From: Carettochelys insculpta
Taxonomy: Eukaryota; Chordata; Testudines; Carettochelyidae
Direction of reading: 5' to 3'
NCBI RefSeq assembly: GCF_033958435.1
Contig: NC_134144.1
Coordinates: 9,480,010-9,544,009 of the forward strand
Length of the DNA stretch: 64,000 nucleotides
Positions within the stretch are counted from its first letter, which is position 1. Every line of letters starts with the position of its first letter. The notes under the pieces were generated by a model, which was not told where the DNA came from, made no database searches, and saw only the letters and a program-made list of their open reading frames with translations. Positions 17,601 through 32,600 of the stretch are shown one piece after another. A program made the translations under genes and the position numbers.

Positions 17601-20600
17601 CAACAAATCTGAGCACTGGACAACCAGCCCAGTGCAGCTGTGGGAATGGAAGGTCAAATGCTACTAGACAGCAGGACCACTCTCACTCAAAGTAGGCAAA
17701 CATGAGAAGAGTAACTCAAGTTAACTCTGCTACAAATACATCTTTGGACAACAGTATCAGCAAAGATTTGAAGTCTCCTACTCAGTTTCAGAACATACAA
17801 GAACCCATCTCCCAACCAGTGCCATTGACAACACTGCCACAGATCAGAGCTTGTTCCTCTGCTTCTCTAAATAAATGCTGCTCCAGTGACCATCTCTTGC
17901 AAGACAATCTAGAGGCATATGATCAGAGCCACCGGGAACAAATCCAGCAGTAGTTGTTAGCCTTTCCTCACCAGCAAAACCACAACCGGAACAGCATAAC
18001 AAAATGCTTGCAGAAACAAAAAATCCCAAGTAACTGAAGCCGAATCATGGGGCAGGAAATATAACAAATGGACTGATTCAGTCCCTATTGAACTGACTCC
18101 CTTGTGGAGCTTTCCATGGGTTCCAACTTAGTGCAGTCAAGCTTTGTTACGTGAATGCTGGGAGAATTGGGAGTGCCAGTAGTCAGATATTCTGTTACCT
18201 AAGAGTTTGGAACATGGGAGGGGGTTCTGGCTCAGGTGGGGGATGGGGTGTAAGAGTAGGTAGGTGTTCTGGGCTGAAGCTGTGGGCTCTGGGATGGGGC
18301 CAGCAATAAGGGGGTTGGGGCTGGGGCATGGGAGGGGTTTTCAGATGTTGGATTTGAGCAGTGCTCAAGCAGCAACATGCTCCTGCTGATCCGAGGCAGA
18401 GACATGGGTAGGGGGCTCTCCTTGTCACCTCCATCCACAGGTGTCCCCGCAGCTTCCAATGGCCACAGTTCCTGGCCAGCTGGACCCACAGATCCAGCAT
18501 TCAGGCAGACAGGGAGCAGCACACGCACCCCCATGGCTGTTCCTCCACCTAGGAGCAGCCCCACACCAACCAGATTGTAAAGCGGGCTCTCTGTGAAGAT
18601 CAGAAATGCTGGTTAGAACTTTCTGGGTGGATAGCACAGCTTCTACTGTATAACCCTGATTTATCTGCAGTTAGTATTCAGATAGTGAAGGGCAACAAAA
18701 ATGCCCAAGATACTATTTAAAACATAGGTTATGTATGTAACATTCAAAGCATTTATTGTACTACAATACAATCACTTCCACCCTTCTATGCTCAGCATGC
18801 TAATTTCTCTCCTTTACCTGTCACTTACCACTTCTGGGTGAGGCTGTGCTTAGGCAAGGGTCTTTAGATGCGGTCTTTGCTTTCTTCCTCCCCTGACTGC
18901 CTCTTGATGTTTGCTTGGTGTCACTTTCTTTTAGGTTTGCAGAACCCTTTGGCAGAGTGGAGGCTTTTTCTGCAATTCTGCGGTCTGCAGCAGTCAGAGG
19001 CTCCAAGGGTGGGAGCCTCCTGCTGGAGGGGCTGAAAGGCAAAGCTTCAGAATGGGTTGCAGAGGAGAAATCAGTTAGGCCTGGATTTCCCCCCACAGAA
19101 TTAGTCCCAACTGCTGGCAGGTAGAAATCTGGCTCTGTTTTCAAAATGGCAACAGGTAGAGAATTCTGTTTCCCGGGATCAGCTTGCCTGAGTGCAGAAT
19201 CTGTTGCACCACCTGTCTCTAAAGCAAAACTCTCTCGGCCTTCAGGATGAACTGGCGGTGGGTCAACCAAATAGGTTTTCCTTTTAATCTTATATCTGGA
19301 ATCAGCCCCTTCCTTTAAAGCATTTGTATTGCTGTGAACTCCATTAAGCACCTCCTTTGAGGGGCTGCTACTCAGTTTTTTATGGCTCTGAACACCCGAG
19401 GTTCTCTGAGCCTTTTGGATCTCGGTCATTTTACTGTGAGGAACATGCTCAGAGCAGGTGATTTCATCCTCCTTTAAACCTGGCTGGACAGAAACTAAGC
19501 TCCCTGCAAGTTCGGAAGGAGACACAGTATATGTTTTCCGGCTAGGTTTAGCACTGCTGGATAAATCCTTATCGCTCCTTTTACCTACACTTTGTACATC
19601 TTCACCTGGACCTGAAGTCTCCACTTCACTCCTCTGGGGGTTGATCTCTTTGCTGGTTTTTCTCTTGCTCTTCTGCCCTTTTTTAGCCTGGCATTCAGCT
19701 TTGCCCTCTGGCATTCTGGTACTGCTCTGCACATTTTCCTCATTGCAGTCACCTGCTTTGTTAATTCTAATAGTCTTCCTGTTTGCTTTCTGTTTGGTAC
19801 ACTTCACATTTGTACCCAGCAAATCCTGCTGGTTAGCGAGCTGGTTTTCCAAGCGAGGCGAATTTTGATGAGCACACCCATCTAAATGAGCCTTCTGACT
19901 TAACGAGGCAGAGGGTGGGCTTTGGAACTGGTTCTCCATACTCATCAATCTCCCAGCAAAAGACTCCCTATTTCTTTCTTGGGGCAACGAATACTTTTTT
20001 TCCGCCTTCTTTGAGTGCCCTACATTCAAAACATGCGTTTTACTGCAATCTTTGGCTTTGTCACTCTGTTGCAGAGCACAGCCACGTCCCTTCTCCAACA
20101 ACACCTCTTCCACAGCATCCCCACATGTCTGCCTGCGTGTCTCTGATTTGCTCTCACTCAAATCCTTAGCCGTGGATACTGTTTTAGTATTTGGGGGATT
20201 GTCTTCTTTATGAGGTACGTCTGACTTACTTTTAGGGTGGCTTTTTAGTGCATCTCTTTTCTTTTTTGCTGTGCTGACCTTTTGGAGAACTGGTGTTTCA
20301 GTGACTTTGGCTTGGCCATTACTTTGACTTTTGGCTTGGAGCGGAACAAACTCAGCAACACGGCTGAAGTTATGATCTACTTCAGCATCGCTCACAGCCT
20401 CCTCAGGCTGCAGTAGGTCACGAGGAGGCCCATTAGCAGAGGATTCTGTTTTAGGGTCACTAGCAGGTTCTAAATGCAAGCCCAGGAGAGAGTTCGATCT
20501 GACTGGCATGGCCATGTTATTGACACAGCTGTCCCCATCAATGCTCCATTTTGAAGTACCATTTGAGCTGCTGTCAAGGTTCAAGTCCACTGCAGAAGAT

Positions 20601-23600
20601 GGAGTGCTTGTTACAAAGAAGGTGACACGTTTCTTCCTTTCAGTTACGTGCCCATGTAGTTGTACCAAACTATCACTACATGGTCTTGTAATCTCACTAC
20701 ACTGAGGCAGAGAAAGAGTCTTAGCCAGAGCAGATATAGGGGAACTTCTGGAACCTTGACGGATGCATGATGAAGATTCTACAGTGGGGGGAGGAAAAAG
20801 AAGTCGTCAATGTGGAAGACAAAAAACCACCTTCTGCAGCACCACAAACTCCCATTAAGTTATATTTGTGACTCTTGTTTTATCATGGACTCCCACAGGA
20901 CAGACAACAGCATCTCTTTTCTGCTGGAGAATCCACAAATCTCTGTGCTGCAGGGATGCTTACTTAGAGCTCCTCGAATATGGAGAAGGGCACAAAGCAA
21001 AATCCCGGACCTCAACACACAGGGCATTTGGGAATGTTCAAAATCCGATCAGAAAAGGTTTTGTTTGTTATGGTGCACAGCAACATCCATCATGGACTTG
21101 GTCCCCATAAGTAGGGGCTATGCAAATATATGGCTGGGGGATAGGGGAGCACAGGGGACAAAAAAAAAAACAGGACTCATCACCCAAGGCAATTCAACTA
21201 TCAGTCTAAGTCAACTGCTGGAAATCACTGCTACGCGAGTCAACTAATGGCACGTCCATACGTAAGGATGAGGTCAAATTAAGTTACGCAACTCCAGCTA
21301 TGTAAATTAATCTGCCCCGTCTCCAGTGCAGGAGAGCAACAGGAGCAAAACACTCCCATTGACTTCTTTTACTCCTAATGAGGGGCAGGAGTACCGGCCC
21401 GACATGGACTCTCTGTGTGTATCTCTAACAGGCACGCTAAATTGAACTCTGGAAGATCAACCGCAGCAGCATCCATCTTCCCAGAAGGCTGGTCTATGTT
21501 GCACTGAGGAGGTGAGGCTGCACCACATGTAGGCAGACCTGACATGTGACCACCCACATAAAATCCTGCCCAGGGCCCTGTGGATGTGCTTGAGCACCTA
21601 GCCCATGCTGCTGTCCACACCACTGCAGCTCTACTGCTATGTTTAGGATGCTAGTTTGAACAAAGCTAGTGAGTATTCATCTACATATGATGCAACTGTG
21701 CCTGTCTGCACTGCAGTTGCTACACGAAGTGGGTCACAAAGTTGGTCTCCACCAGTGTTAGGGCTTGCCCAGATAAGACCCAAAGAGAATATTACCAAAT
21801 CAGAAGCATTTCAAACCAACACAAGAGTAAGATGAAATGATAAACAATGTCAATGTGAGAGATTCAGCCCTTCGACATCAGGCAAAGTTCTCATGGCCAT
21901 AAACCGGCTGGAATGCACGTGAACCAGAACTACTCATGTGCATGCCACGGGATTCTTTAGCCCATAATGTTTAGATCCCAAAGTGTGGGCACTTTGGCAC
22001 TGTAGCAACTGCTGCTGATAGTCCTAGGAGAGCTCCAGCTCTCCTGTAGCCATGGTGTTCAGAGGTGTTTGTAGCACAGCAACCACAAGTGTCCGAGGCA
22101 GCCCCAGATTTGTTTCAACAATACCTCTCGTATTCCAACAATACCAATACAGCTGCAACCTTCAAGCACACATTACATTCACACCCATTCAGCGTGTACT
22201 GCTCTGCAGTCCCGTACTAAAGCGCACTACCAGCTCTCCTCGGAGAACAGATAAAGATGAAATTTACCTTCAAAAATCAGATGAGCGTCAAAGGCAGGTT
22301 TGGGTTCACCTCCTTCACTTGACCTCTGCCCGTTTTTCTCACAGTTTGCCAACGGCTCCTCAATGAGCCAGGAAGATGAGGGCTCCTTAGATGAGGTGGC
22401 AGTTGCATTTTTACCTAGTGGCTCCAGAGCAGATGTATGGAGCCCTAGTGGGAATGTCCGTACCCCTGCAGAGCTGCGGCCTCGGCGTTTTTCTCCATCT
22501 GCTTCGCACACTGGGACCCTCATCGGCTTTGCTGTCATTCTGTGGTGTCAAGAGAGGTGATGAAAGGAAACTCAGAAACGAATCAGATTATATCACATTT
22601 CCAGACCTTGAGCCAGGAAATCACCAAAACCACCCCAAGCTGGGACAGCATTTCAGTATGTCCTTCATGTTAAGCACACACTGACATGCTTTCCTGACAG
22701 GTTACAACACTGAAGCAAAGAGGAACCCAGGCCAGCATCGCTGCACTTGTTCCCTGCCGAGTAGCCATTTCACACATGAGAAAGCAGGCGTCTTTGCAGG
22801 CAGGAAACTAAATCTGAATGGAGATGGAAGCAGGGCCATTCAGAGCACAGCTTCAAACTATAGCATGCTAGGGCAATACAGGGACCTGCCCTCAACAAGG
22901 AAGAAACAGATTTTCAGATACACTGTTTAAAGAACAGATCACATCTGTAATGGCATGTCCCAAAACATGCACCTAAATTGTAGTCAGATGTGGATTACTA
23001 CTAAACATTCACGCTTAAGCAGACAGACACAGCGAGAGCACTAAACTGGAGACACAGGAGACCTAGATGCTATTCTCAGCTCTGCCACTGGCCTGAAAAG
23101 TGATCCTGGGCAAGTCACTTGCTCTCTACATGCTTGATTCCCCATCTGTAAACGGGGATAATGATATTGAGTTTCTCTGTATAATGCTTTGAAACCTTCT
23201 GATGACAAGCACCATAGAAGAGACCAGCATTATTATAATTAATATAGCACTGCAAAGATACATGGCACTTCACAAACCAAGGCCTCGAGCTCACAAAGTG
23301 CTGAAACATACAGTAATCCCTCGAGTTACATGGGGGTGCGTTCCTGAAACCCCCATGGAACACGAATTTTTGTGCAAGTCAAGGGGAGCAGGGAACCTGG
23401 GCTGGTCAGTTTTCTGGCTCCCAGAGTGGCGGGGAGCTGGGAGCCAGGGCATGGCCTGGTTCTAGTCTCCCTGTGTCTTGTGGGACCCAGGCAGCTGGTC
23501 AATTCCCCAGTCCTGCCAGTGCAGAGGAGCCAGGAACCAGACTGCCGCTTGGTTCCCAGGTCCCCACTGCTTGCCGGAACTGGGAAGCTAACCAGCTCAA

Positions 23601-26600
23601 GGCTAGTCAGCTTCTTGGTCCCTGCAAGCAGGCTTAGAGCCTTCTCCCTCCCTTATCGCAGCCATGCGGCTGTCAGACAGCTGCACTGCTGGGGGATGGG
23701 AGGGAGAAGGCTCCAGCCGTGGGCTGCAGGTCTCCACAGCTAGGGACCCCGAAGCTGGCTCTGCTCCAGCCACAGGGTCTCCCCACATGGCACTGCCCCC
23801 CCTAGCCTTCTTTGCATAAAGGCAAAATACACGCACGTCTAATGTGCGTCTCTCGGGGGATTACTGCATATGGCTTTAAGCACAGGGCCAGCCCTAATGA
23901 ATTCACCCATTTGAAGCGACGCACAAGTTTTTAGCTTCAACTGAACATTTTCAGGCTTACCTAACAAGCGGAGAAACGCCAAGTTGTGCGTCACTGAGCT
24001 CATCAGTCCAGCCGCCCTCAACAATGCTGCTGTTCTGTGCCTCAGATAACGGCAGCGAACTTGCACGGTACTAGAACACAGAAAAACGGTATGTTCTGTT
24101 ACAGTTTTTGAAATAAACACAGTGTCCTGTGTGGGAGCAGCACATGCTCTGAGCTTGGTTTTGAGACGGCCCTAGGCACTCCAGCCAAGCCAAAGGAGCC
24201 CCAGCCCTGGAGCATCATGGGCAGGGGTGACCCAGCCCAGCAGCAGCAGCAGCCCCACCTTCCCCAGACTGCCAAGGACAGAGCTACTCCAGTATGGCTG
24301 GAGTGCCCCCACCCCAGCAGCCTGTGGGGCTAGAGCAACCCCGCGTGCAGATGGTGGGTGGCTGCTCTAGCCCTGTGGTGTCCAATGGTAACTGAAGGAT
24401 CGCCACACCTGCCGTTGTCGTGCTTCCATATTCCCCACAGCCCGCCCTCCCCCCGGCTCTAACAATGCCCTCCCTCCCGCAGAGACAGGCATATGACTCC
24501 CCACGCAAACTGCCAGTGACTCAGCAGACGCTCCGGTGCTGGAGCTGTACAAGACATGCCAGGGCTGAGACGCAAGGCAAGCTGTGCTGGGGCCACCGCT
24601 GCTACTTCGCGCTTGTCCCACCAAGTGGTGGGGAACAGGCATGGAGGGAGCAGAGGGCGCGCCATGTGTGCAGCGCTAAGGAGCCGCATTTCACCATGCC
24701 ATGGTGTCTGGACACCACGGCTCTAGCCCATACCAGTTAACCTACAACATCCCTACCCAGAAGTGATCTACTACAAGGCAGACCCTAACAATCAACAGAC
24801 TGCCACTGACCATCACCTATTGTTTCCAGCTACCATCACTCCAGCTCATTGGGATCTACAACTTATTCTCCATGATCTCTGCATAGTATGTAACTCACCC
24901 ATCTTTGCATGTATGTATATACCTAGATCACTGCCAAACTGAAGTTTCCCCTTCATGCGCCTGATGAAGTGGGCTCGAGCTCACAAAAGCTTACACCCAA
25001 ACAAATCTGTTAGACCTTAAGGTGCCACAGGACTCCACATTTTTTTTTGCAAGAGGTCTGAGAATCATCCCTCTTCAACTCCATGTGGTATAAACACCAA
25101 ACCCGCATGGCGATGCTTCAAACATTTATATTAGAAATACTGCCAGTACTGATGGTTAACTATTTGTAATACCATAGCACCTTGTGGCCCCAGTCATGAG
25201 CCAAGGCCCCATTGTGCTAAGCTCTCTACAAACACACAGACTAACATATGGTCTCTTCCCTAAATGGGCAGATCTCTCTATACGCAACCGGCCCCCCGGG
25301 ACTGTCAGCAGAGCTTGGCACCTGGGTAGAGAATGGCCGGCCTTCCCCCTGGGTGTCCTAATTGGAAAAGTGTTCAATACATACATAGGCTTGGTCTACA
25401 TACAGATTTTGCAGCCATGCCATTACGCTGCTTAGGGGTGTGATATTTTGCCAACATAGTAAAATTATAACAACCTAGGGTAGACATTTATTTCAGTGTA
25501 AAAGCACCTCATACTAGTATAGCTTAATCCCCTTTCAACATGGGAATAAACTGTAACAAAGTTGTAACAGCATGCACACTGGGGGAGCGTGGACCACTTT
25601 TAACAATGACTGATAAGTAAAGAGATCCACTGTGTGTTTAGACAAGGCCTTAGCTCAGGGTATGTCTACACTACAGCAGCATAATGGTGGTGCTCCAGCC
25701 GTGCTGCTGTAGCATAAACACGTCCTATGTCAGTGCAAGGGCTTAATCCGCCCCCCGCCCAAGAAGCAGTAGCTCTTCTGTCAATCTAGCTCTGTCTACA
25801 ATGGGCGGGGGCTGGAGTTAGACTGACTCAACTACATCAGACAGGGCATGACATTTTTCACAGCCCCAAATGATGTAGCAGGGTCACTTTAATTTTTAGG
25901 TGCAGACCAGGGGTGGGTGGGAACGGGAGATGCTCTCTCCAGGCCAGCGGGAACTACTGGCTGTAACTTGGCCCTTCACAGGAGTCACTCCTTCCCACTC
26001 AACAAACAGCACCTGCCACACACATGCATGCGCATCCGCAGAGCCCCGCCACCTACCTCAGAAGGTCTGCTCATCTTAATGGCCGTCAGCAGGTTACCTT
26101 TCAGAAATTCTTCCAGCTGTTTGAGAGTTTTATTCTGGATCAGGAAAGTAACATTTTATAAGACTGGAATTTCAAATTTGTCTAGACACAACTAAGAGCA
26201 GCTAACATGGGGAGAGGGAAGCAGTGTCGCTCAGCCCAGTGGGGGGGAGAAAGGGCATGTTGGGAGACTACACATCTCTCAGTCATACCAGAAATAAGTC
26301 TCAGGCAATCCTGGTTTCAGTGAAAAAGCTATAAATGTAATCCAACTGCAAACCAACGCAGCAAAGCACGCCTAAGTTTGCAGGGAGCCTTGGCTGCCTG
26401 GAGCAACAGCTCTGAGAAGGGTGAACAGCCCCATTAATTTCAAAGGGTGCTAATGAATTATCCTTTAAATAGCACCATTCAACTATTTCACTGCTCAAAG
26501 CTTCTGAGGAAAGAGAGGGAAGATCCTGGCTGAAGTATAATGCTCAGATTATCAGCCTTTAACATCATCTGTGGGACCAAAGAGGTGGTGGGAGAGTTTG

Positions 26601-29600
26601 GTTGCCCTGAAGATTTGGAAAAGGCTGAACTGCTGGAAGACCAAGGAGATGGCATGGTGTAATCACCTAGTAGTTTAGCCTCCTGGAAAGCCTGGACAGT
26701 CTGCCTGTCTTGTCTGACAGATAAGCCCTTAGTCAACCAACATGGGGAAATTAACCAACATAGCTATACCAGAATTATTACTCCCCTACAGCTACACCAG
26801 CAATTTCGCCGGACAGAGAACCTACTATCTTCCTTTTAGATGGTATTTTATTGGGGACAACTGAAGACAATGAAGGGCCCATATGCATTATTAAACAACT
26901 AAATCCAGGACCCAGTAATAACACTGTCAAACACAAGTTGCACTTGCAGTACAGGTATGACTTAATCCTGTCTTACAGTGCCTGTATCAGGCCATCACTC
27001 TGCTCTGTTCACAGCTGTATCTCAGATACATAGGTAGGCTTAGTGTACACCACAAGACAATGGAGCTGTATCTGTCTTCCTGAACAGCCATTAGGGAGAA
27101 CGGGGCCCAGATTCAACAGTATCTCTGAACCGTTATTTTTAAAAGATTAAAACAATTACATTATATTCTTTTTCTTTCCTCATTGCAAGGCTCTACTGAG
27201 GTGGTGGCATTGATTGGGACTTCCCCACAAAATTACAGTGTTAGCACAGTACCAGAAAATATAATCTTTGCCGAAGTGTAGCATTCTGGAAGTGACATTT
27301 CTCCACTTCTTTCTGCAGCAACATCTTCTCAAAGATGAGCCTCTGGGTATTTGCCTTCTCGGCACTGAGGGCCAGTGCCAGCGCTTTATTATTGCGTTTT
27401 AAGGAGACTTTAACTATAGAAGAGTTGTCTACAGACAGACAAAATAAAAGAAGACATGTTACAGTTTTCCTATTGCTGCTACCGGAACAAATCCCTGCCT
27501 GGGTTTACACGGGACCATCTGCATCCATCTCTGTGCAATATCAGGACTGAGATTCTTATCTAAGCCTCTCTCCCCTCTCTGTGACTAAGTGTTCCTCTCT
27601 CTCTAGACTCAGGTACATGCAGAATGCCTTCCCACACAGCAGCAGAACATCACTCCCCATCCTCAGCCAGCACCAGGGACTCCCCACTCACATCAGGAAA
27701 GTTCAAATTGTTCATGGTTTATTTACAAAGAAGAAAAAAGGCTTGTCAGACTAGTGCATACAAGTAGGGAGCTACAAAGCTCTTCTCCCCTCCAGTCATA
27801 GCGCAAGAGGTTTGGTTGCTGCAGCTTCTATGAGCTGCATCCTTTCACTCCATCTATTTCCCTCTTCCCTGGATTTCTCTCTTATTATTATAAAACTGCC
27901 ACTTATGTCCAGAGAGGGTTCTAGGATACATGTTATCTGAAGCATGGCACATGACAGGAGGCTCCAGTCCTCCAAGTTTTTCCACCTTGTGCCCTACACA
28001 TCCCTAGTGGCTTTGGCGGGGTCCTCCCCAGCAAGACAAGTTCATAAATCATACATTCTAAGACTGGAAAGAACCACCGTATTGAGCTAGCTGGACTTCC
28101 TGTAAGCGTGGCCATAGCACTGCCCCAAGATAATCCCTTGAGCAGGCCTTTTAGAACAATAGCCAGTCTTGCTTTAAAAATTGTCAGTGACAGCAAATCC
28201 ATCAAGACTCTTGGTAATTTATTCCATTCTGTCAAAAACTGCGCATTATTTCCGGTTTGAATTTGTCTAGATTAACTTCCAGCCACCGGATTGTGTTACG
28301 GCTGTTTCTGCTAGACTGCAAAGCCCATTACTAAATATTTGTTCCCCAGATACTTATAGACTGAAATCAAGGCACTCCTCAACTTTCTCTTTGGTATGCG
28401 AAATAGACTGAGCTCCTTGAGTTTACAACTATAAGACCCAGATTCTAATATTTGCATCATTCTCATGGCTCTTCTCTGAACCCTGTCCAATTTATCAACA
28501 TCCTCCTTGAATTGCGGGCACTAGAATTGGTATTCCAGCAGTGGGGACAGCAGTGCAAAACTGCTCTACTCCTTCTCAACACTTCCTTCCTGCGGGCATA
28601 GCCTCTCCTCCTTAGTCCCGGATGTATATATTTACATTTAGCTATACTAAACATGTAGTGACCTGCCATCTTCCCGATTTATCAATCCCTCCCAATTTTT
28701 GTACTATCTGAAGACGTTGGCAGGTCATTGATGAAGACATTAAATAGCTTAGGGTCAAGGCCCAGTCCCTATGGTACCCCACTGGCAAGAGACCTGCTCA
28801 GTGAAGACTTATTTACACTTTGAGGACTATCGGTTAACCAGTTTTTAATCAATGTAATGAGTGTCATCTTAATTTTAGATCAATTTAGATAATTTTGTAA
28901 TCAAAATGTTGTGTGATACCAAGTCAAATACCTTATTAGCAGTCTTAAGTAGATGCATCAACACTGTTACTTTTATCAATGAAAATTCTAAACTCATCTA
29001 AAAAGGGCAAATTAGTCAGTCAGGATCTATTTTCTATAAATTTATGTTCAATGGAATTAAATTACCCTTGTTTAGAGCCCTCTTAACTCAGTCCCATACC
29101 AGCCCCTCCATTGTCTGGTCTAGGACCGATGTCTGCCTGACAGACCTATAAATTACCTAGGTCATCCCATTAACCTTTTTTTTTAAAAAATGGCACATTA
29201 GCTTTCTTCTAGTCTTCTGGAACTTCTTCAGGGATCCAAGACTTTCTGAAAAGCAACATTAATGATTCAGCAAGCTTCTCACACAACTCTTTTAGAACTC
29301 TTGGGTGCAAGTCACTTGGACTTGCTGATTTAAAAATGTCGAACTTTAAAAGCTTCTGTTTAACATTCTCCAGAGACACGACTGGAATGGATGGAGTGTT
29401 ACTGACATATAAGACTGCTGCATCACTGGGGGCTTTTGATTTCAAATAGAGAATAGAAATACAGGTTGAACATCTCTAATCCAGCACCCTTGGGACTTGA
29501 CCAGTGCCAAATGAGACAATTTTGCTGGACAATACCGTCTAGCAGCACTACCAACACTTCCACTGCTTATTGAGCTCTTAGAAGACATTTAAGGATAAAT

Positions 29601-32600
29601 CACAGCTAAATAACAGCAAAGAACACTGAGAGCCAGGACTAGTGGCTGGAAACAAACTTTATAGGAACATGGAAAACTTGGCCACACCCAGGATGAACTG
29701 TCTTCCAGCTAACTAAAATTATGCTGGATTATAATGCTGGAGTTACTAACAGTGGTTTGTAACCTATCCTTTAAATCCGCTTCGGTACCCAATGACTGGA
29801 AGACGGCCAATATAACGCCAATATTTAAAAAAGGCTCTAGAGGAGACCCTGGCAATTATAGACCGATAAGTCTAACATCAGTACCAGGCAAATTAGTAGA
29901 AACAATAGTAAAGAATAAAATTGCAAGGCACGTAGAAGAGCACGAATTGTTGGGCAAAAGTCAGCATGGTTTCTGCAGAGGGAAGTCGTGTCTAACTAAT
30001 CTACTAGAATTCTTCGAAGGGGTTAATAAACATGCGGACAAGGGGCACCCAGTGGACATATTATACCTAGATTCCCAGAAAGCCTTTGACACGGTCCCAC
30101 ACCAAAGGCTTTTATGTAAATTAGGCGGTCATGGGATAGGAGGAAAGATCCTTTCATGGATCGGGAATTGGTTAAAAGACAGAAAACAAACGGTTGGAAT
30201 AAATGGTAAATTTTCACAATGGAGGGGGGTAACTAGTGATGTTCCCCAGGGGTCAGTCCTGGGACCGATCCTGTTCAACTTGTTCATCAATGATCTAGAA
30301 AATGAGGTAAGCAGTGAGGTGGCAAAGTTTGCAGATGACACCAAGTTGTTCAGGACAGTCAAAACCAAAAGGGATTGTGAAGAACTACAAAAAGATCTCA
30401 GCAAACTGAGTGATTGGGCAGCAAAATGGCAAATGAAATTTAATGTGGGTAAGTGTAAGGTAACGCACAGTGGAAAAAATAACCCAAATTACACATACAA
30501 CATGATGGGGTCAAATTTAGCTACGACAGATCAGGAAAGGGATCTTGGAGTTATAGTGGATAGTTCTCTGAAGACATCCACGCAGTGTGCAGCGGCAGTT
30601 AGTAAAGCAAATAGGATGTTAGGAATTATTAAAAAAGGGGTAGATAATAAGACAAAAGATATCATACTTTCCCTATATAAAACTATGGTACGCCCACATC
30701 TAGAGTACTGCGTGCAGATGTGGTCTCCTCACCTCAAAAAAAGATATATTGGCATTAGAAAAGGTACAGAAAAGGGCGACTAAGATGATCAGGGGTTTGG
30801 AACGGGTCCCATATGGGGAGAGGCTAGAGAGACTGGGACTTTTCAGTCTGGAAAAGAGGCGATTGAGGGGCGATATGATAGAGGTATATAAAATCATGAA
30901 TGGTGTGGAGAAGGTGAACATAGAAAAATTATTTACCTTTTCCCATAATACAAGAACTAGGGGACACCAAATGAAATTGATGGGTAGTAGGTTCAAAACT
31001 AATAAAAGGAAATTTTTCTTCACACAGCGCACAGTCAACCTGTGGAACTCCTTCCCGGAGGAGGCTGTGAAGGCCAGGACTCTATTAGGGTTTAAAAAAG
31101 AGCTCGATAAATTTTTGCAGGTTAGGTCCATAAACGGCTATTAGCCAGGGGTAAAGTATGGTGCCCTAGCCTTCAGTACAAGGGCAGGAGATGGATGGCT
31201 GGAGATAAATCACTTGATCATTGTCTTCTGTTCTCCTTCTCTGGGGCACCTGGCATTGGCCACTGTCAGCAGACGGGATACTGGGCTGGATGGACCTTTG
31301 GTCTGACCCAGTATGGCCATTCTTATGTTCTTATGGATGTTGTTGGATGAGAGAGTTCTGGATTAGAGAGAGGTTCAACCTGTATCTTCTGAACATTTCT
31401 GCCTTTTCTGTATCACAGCTGACTCCACCCATCTTTATGGGAAAGGGGTTATGAATATGAATATGTATAACTCAGGTACACTTTGGACAAAATACCTCTT
31501 GTAACTAATCATTTTCGATATAATCTGCTGGATCTGTAAATCCTATTACTGTGCACAGTGACAGAGAGAGAGCTGTGTTAGTCTGTATTCTACCACAACA
31601 AAAAGTAGTCATGAAGCATTTTAAAGACTAACAAAATAATTTGCTAGGTTTGAGCTCTCGTGGGACAGACCCGCTTCTTCAGATCACAAGGGAAAGACAA
31701 AAAGAAGGCGTTGGGATTCCTACATCTTTGTCTTCAGCCTGCCGTGGAGATTGCAGGGTACATACAAAGGAGAAACAGAACAGCTTCACAGTATTCTGGA
31801 GACCCAGGTCAAAATAGGATCTTTACTGACCTGAAGCTTTCACCTGATAAGGACAGCTATGTAAGGTAAGAACTCATAAGTAACTAGATTCTTAGTGAAA
31901 TAGAATTAACTATACATTTTTTTTTAATTTGCTAACTCACTTTGATCTGGCTGTTTATATTTATAACCACTTAAAATCCTACTGTTTTGCTTAATAAAAA
32001 CTCTTGTTTATAATCAAGCCCAGTAGAAATTGTTATTACCTGATGCATGCTACCACTATGCATATCTCCCTTTCATTGATAGAGAGGTTTACCTAACAAG
32101 CCCTTTCTGTGCAAATCTTTTGAATAGAGATTTATTTAGGGCTTTGATCCCTTCTGGGGTGCTGTGCCCTAGAACTGCACTTTCCCAGACCTATGCTGCA
32201 TTGCTCTGCAGCAGGGCAGGAACCTCAAATCTGTGCCTTGGCTGGGAGAGACCAGAGGATCTAGCTCAGCAGGACAGGGTGGTTAGGAGCTTGAGAGAGC
32301 AAGAAGACAGGTGCCAGTGGCCTGGTCAGCACCCCAGTTAACATACCAAAGGATCTTCTGTGACCATACCCCATCACATGTACCATTTCCATCTAGTAAT
32401 GGACTAACACCATTCTTTTTGTCCTCGTATATTTAAAGGGATCCTTATTGTCATTAAGTCTGCTGGCTATCAGAATCTCCTTCTGTCCTTAGGTATCCCT
32501 TATTGTTTTTCTGCAATTCCTAACACATGATTTATATTCAATACTTCACTTCATTTGTTAATCTTATTTTTCACAGCTCAGCTCCCTTCACTTCCTTTCT

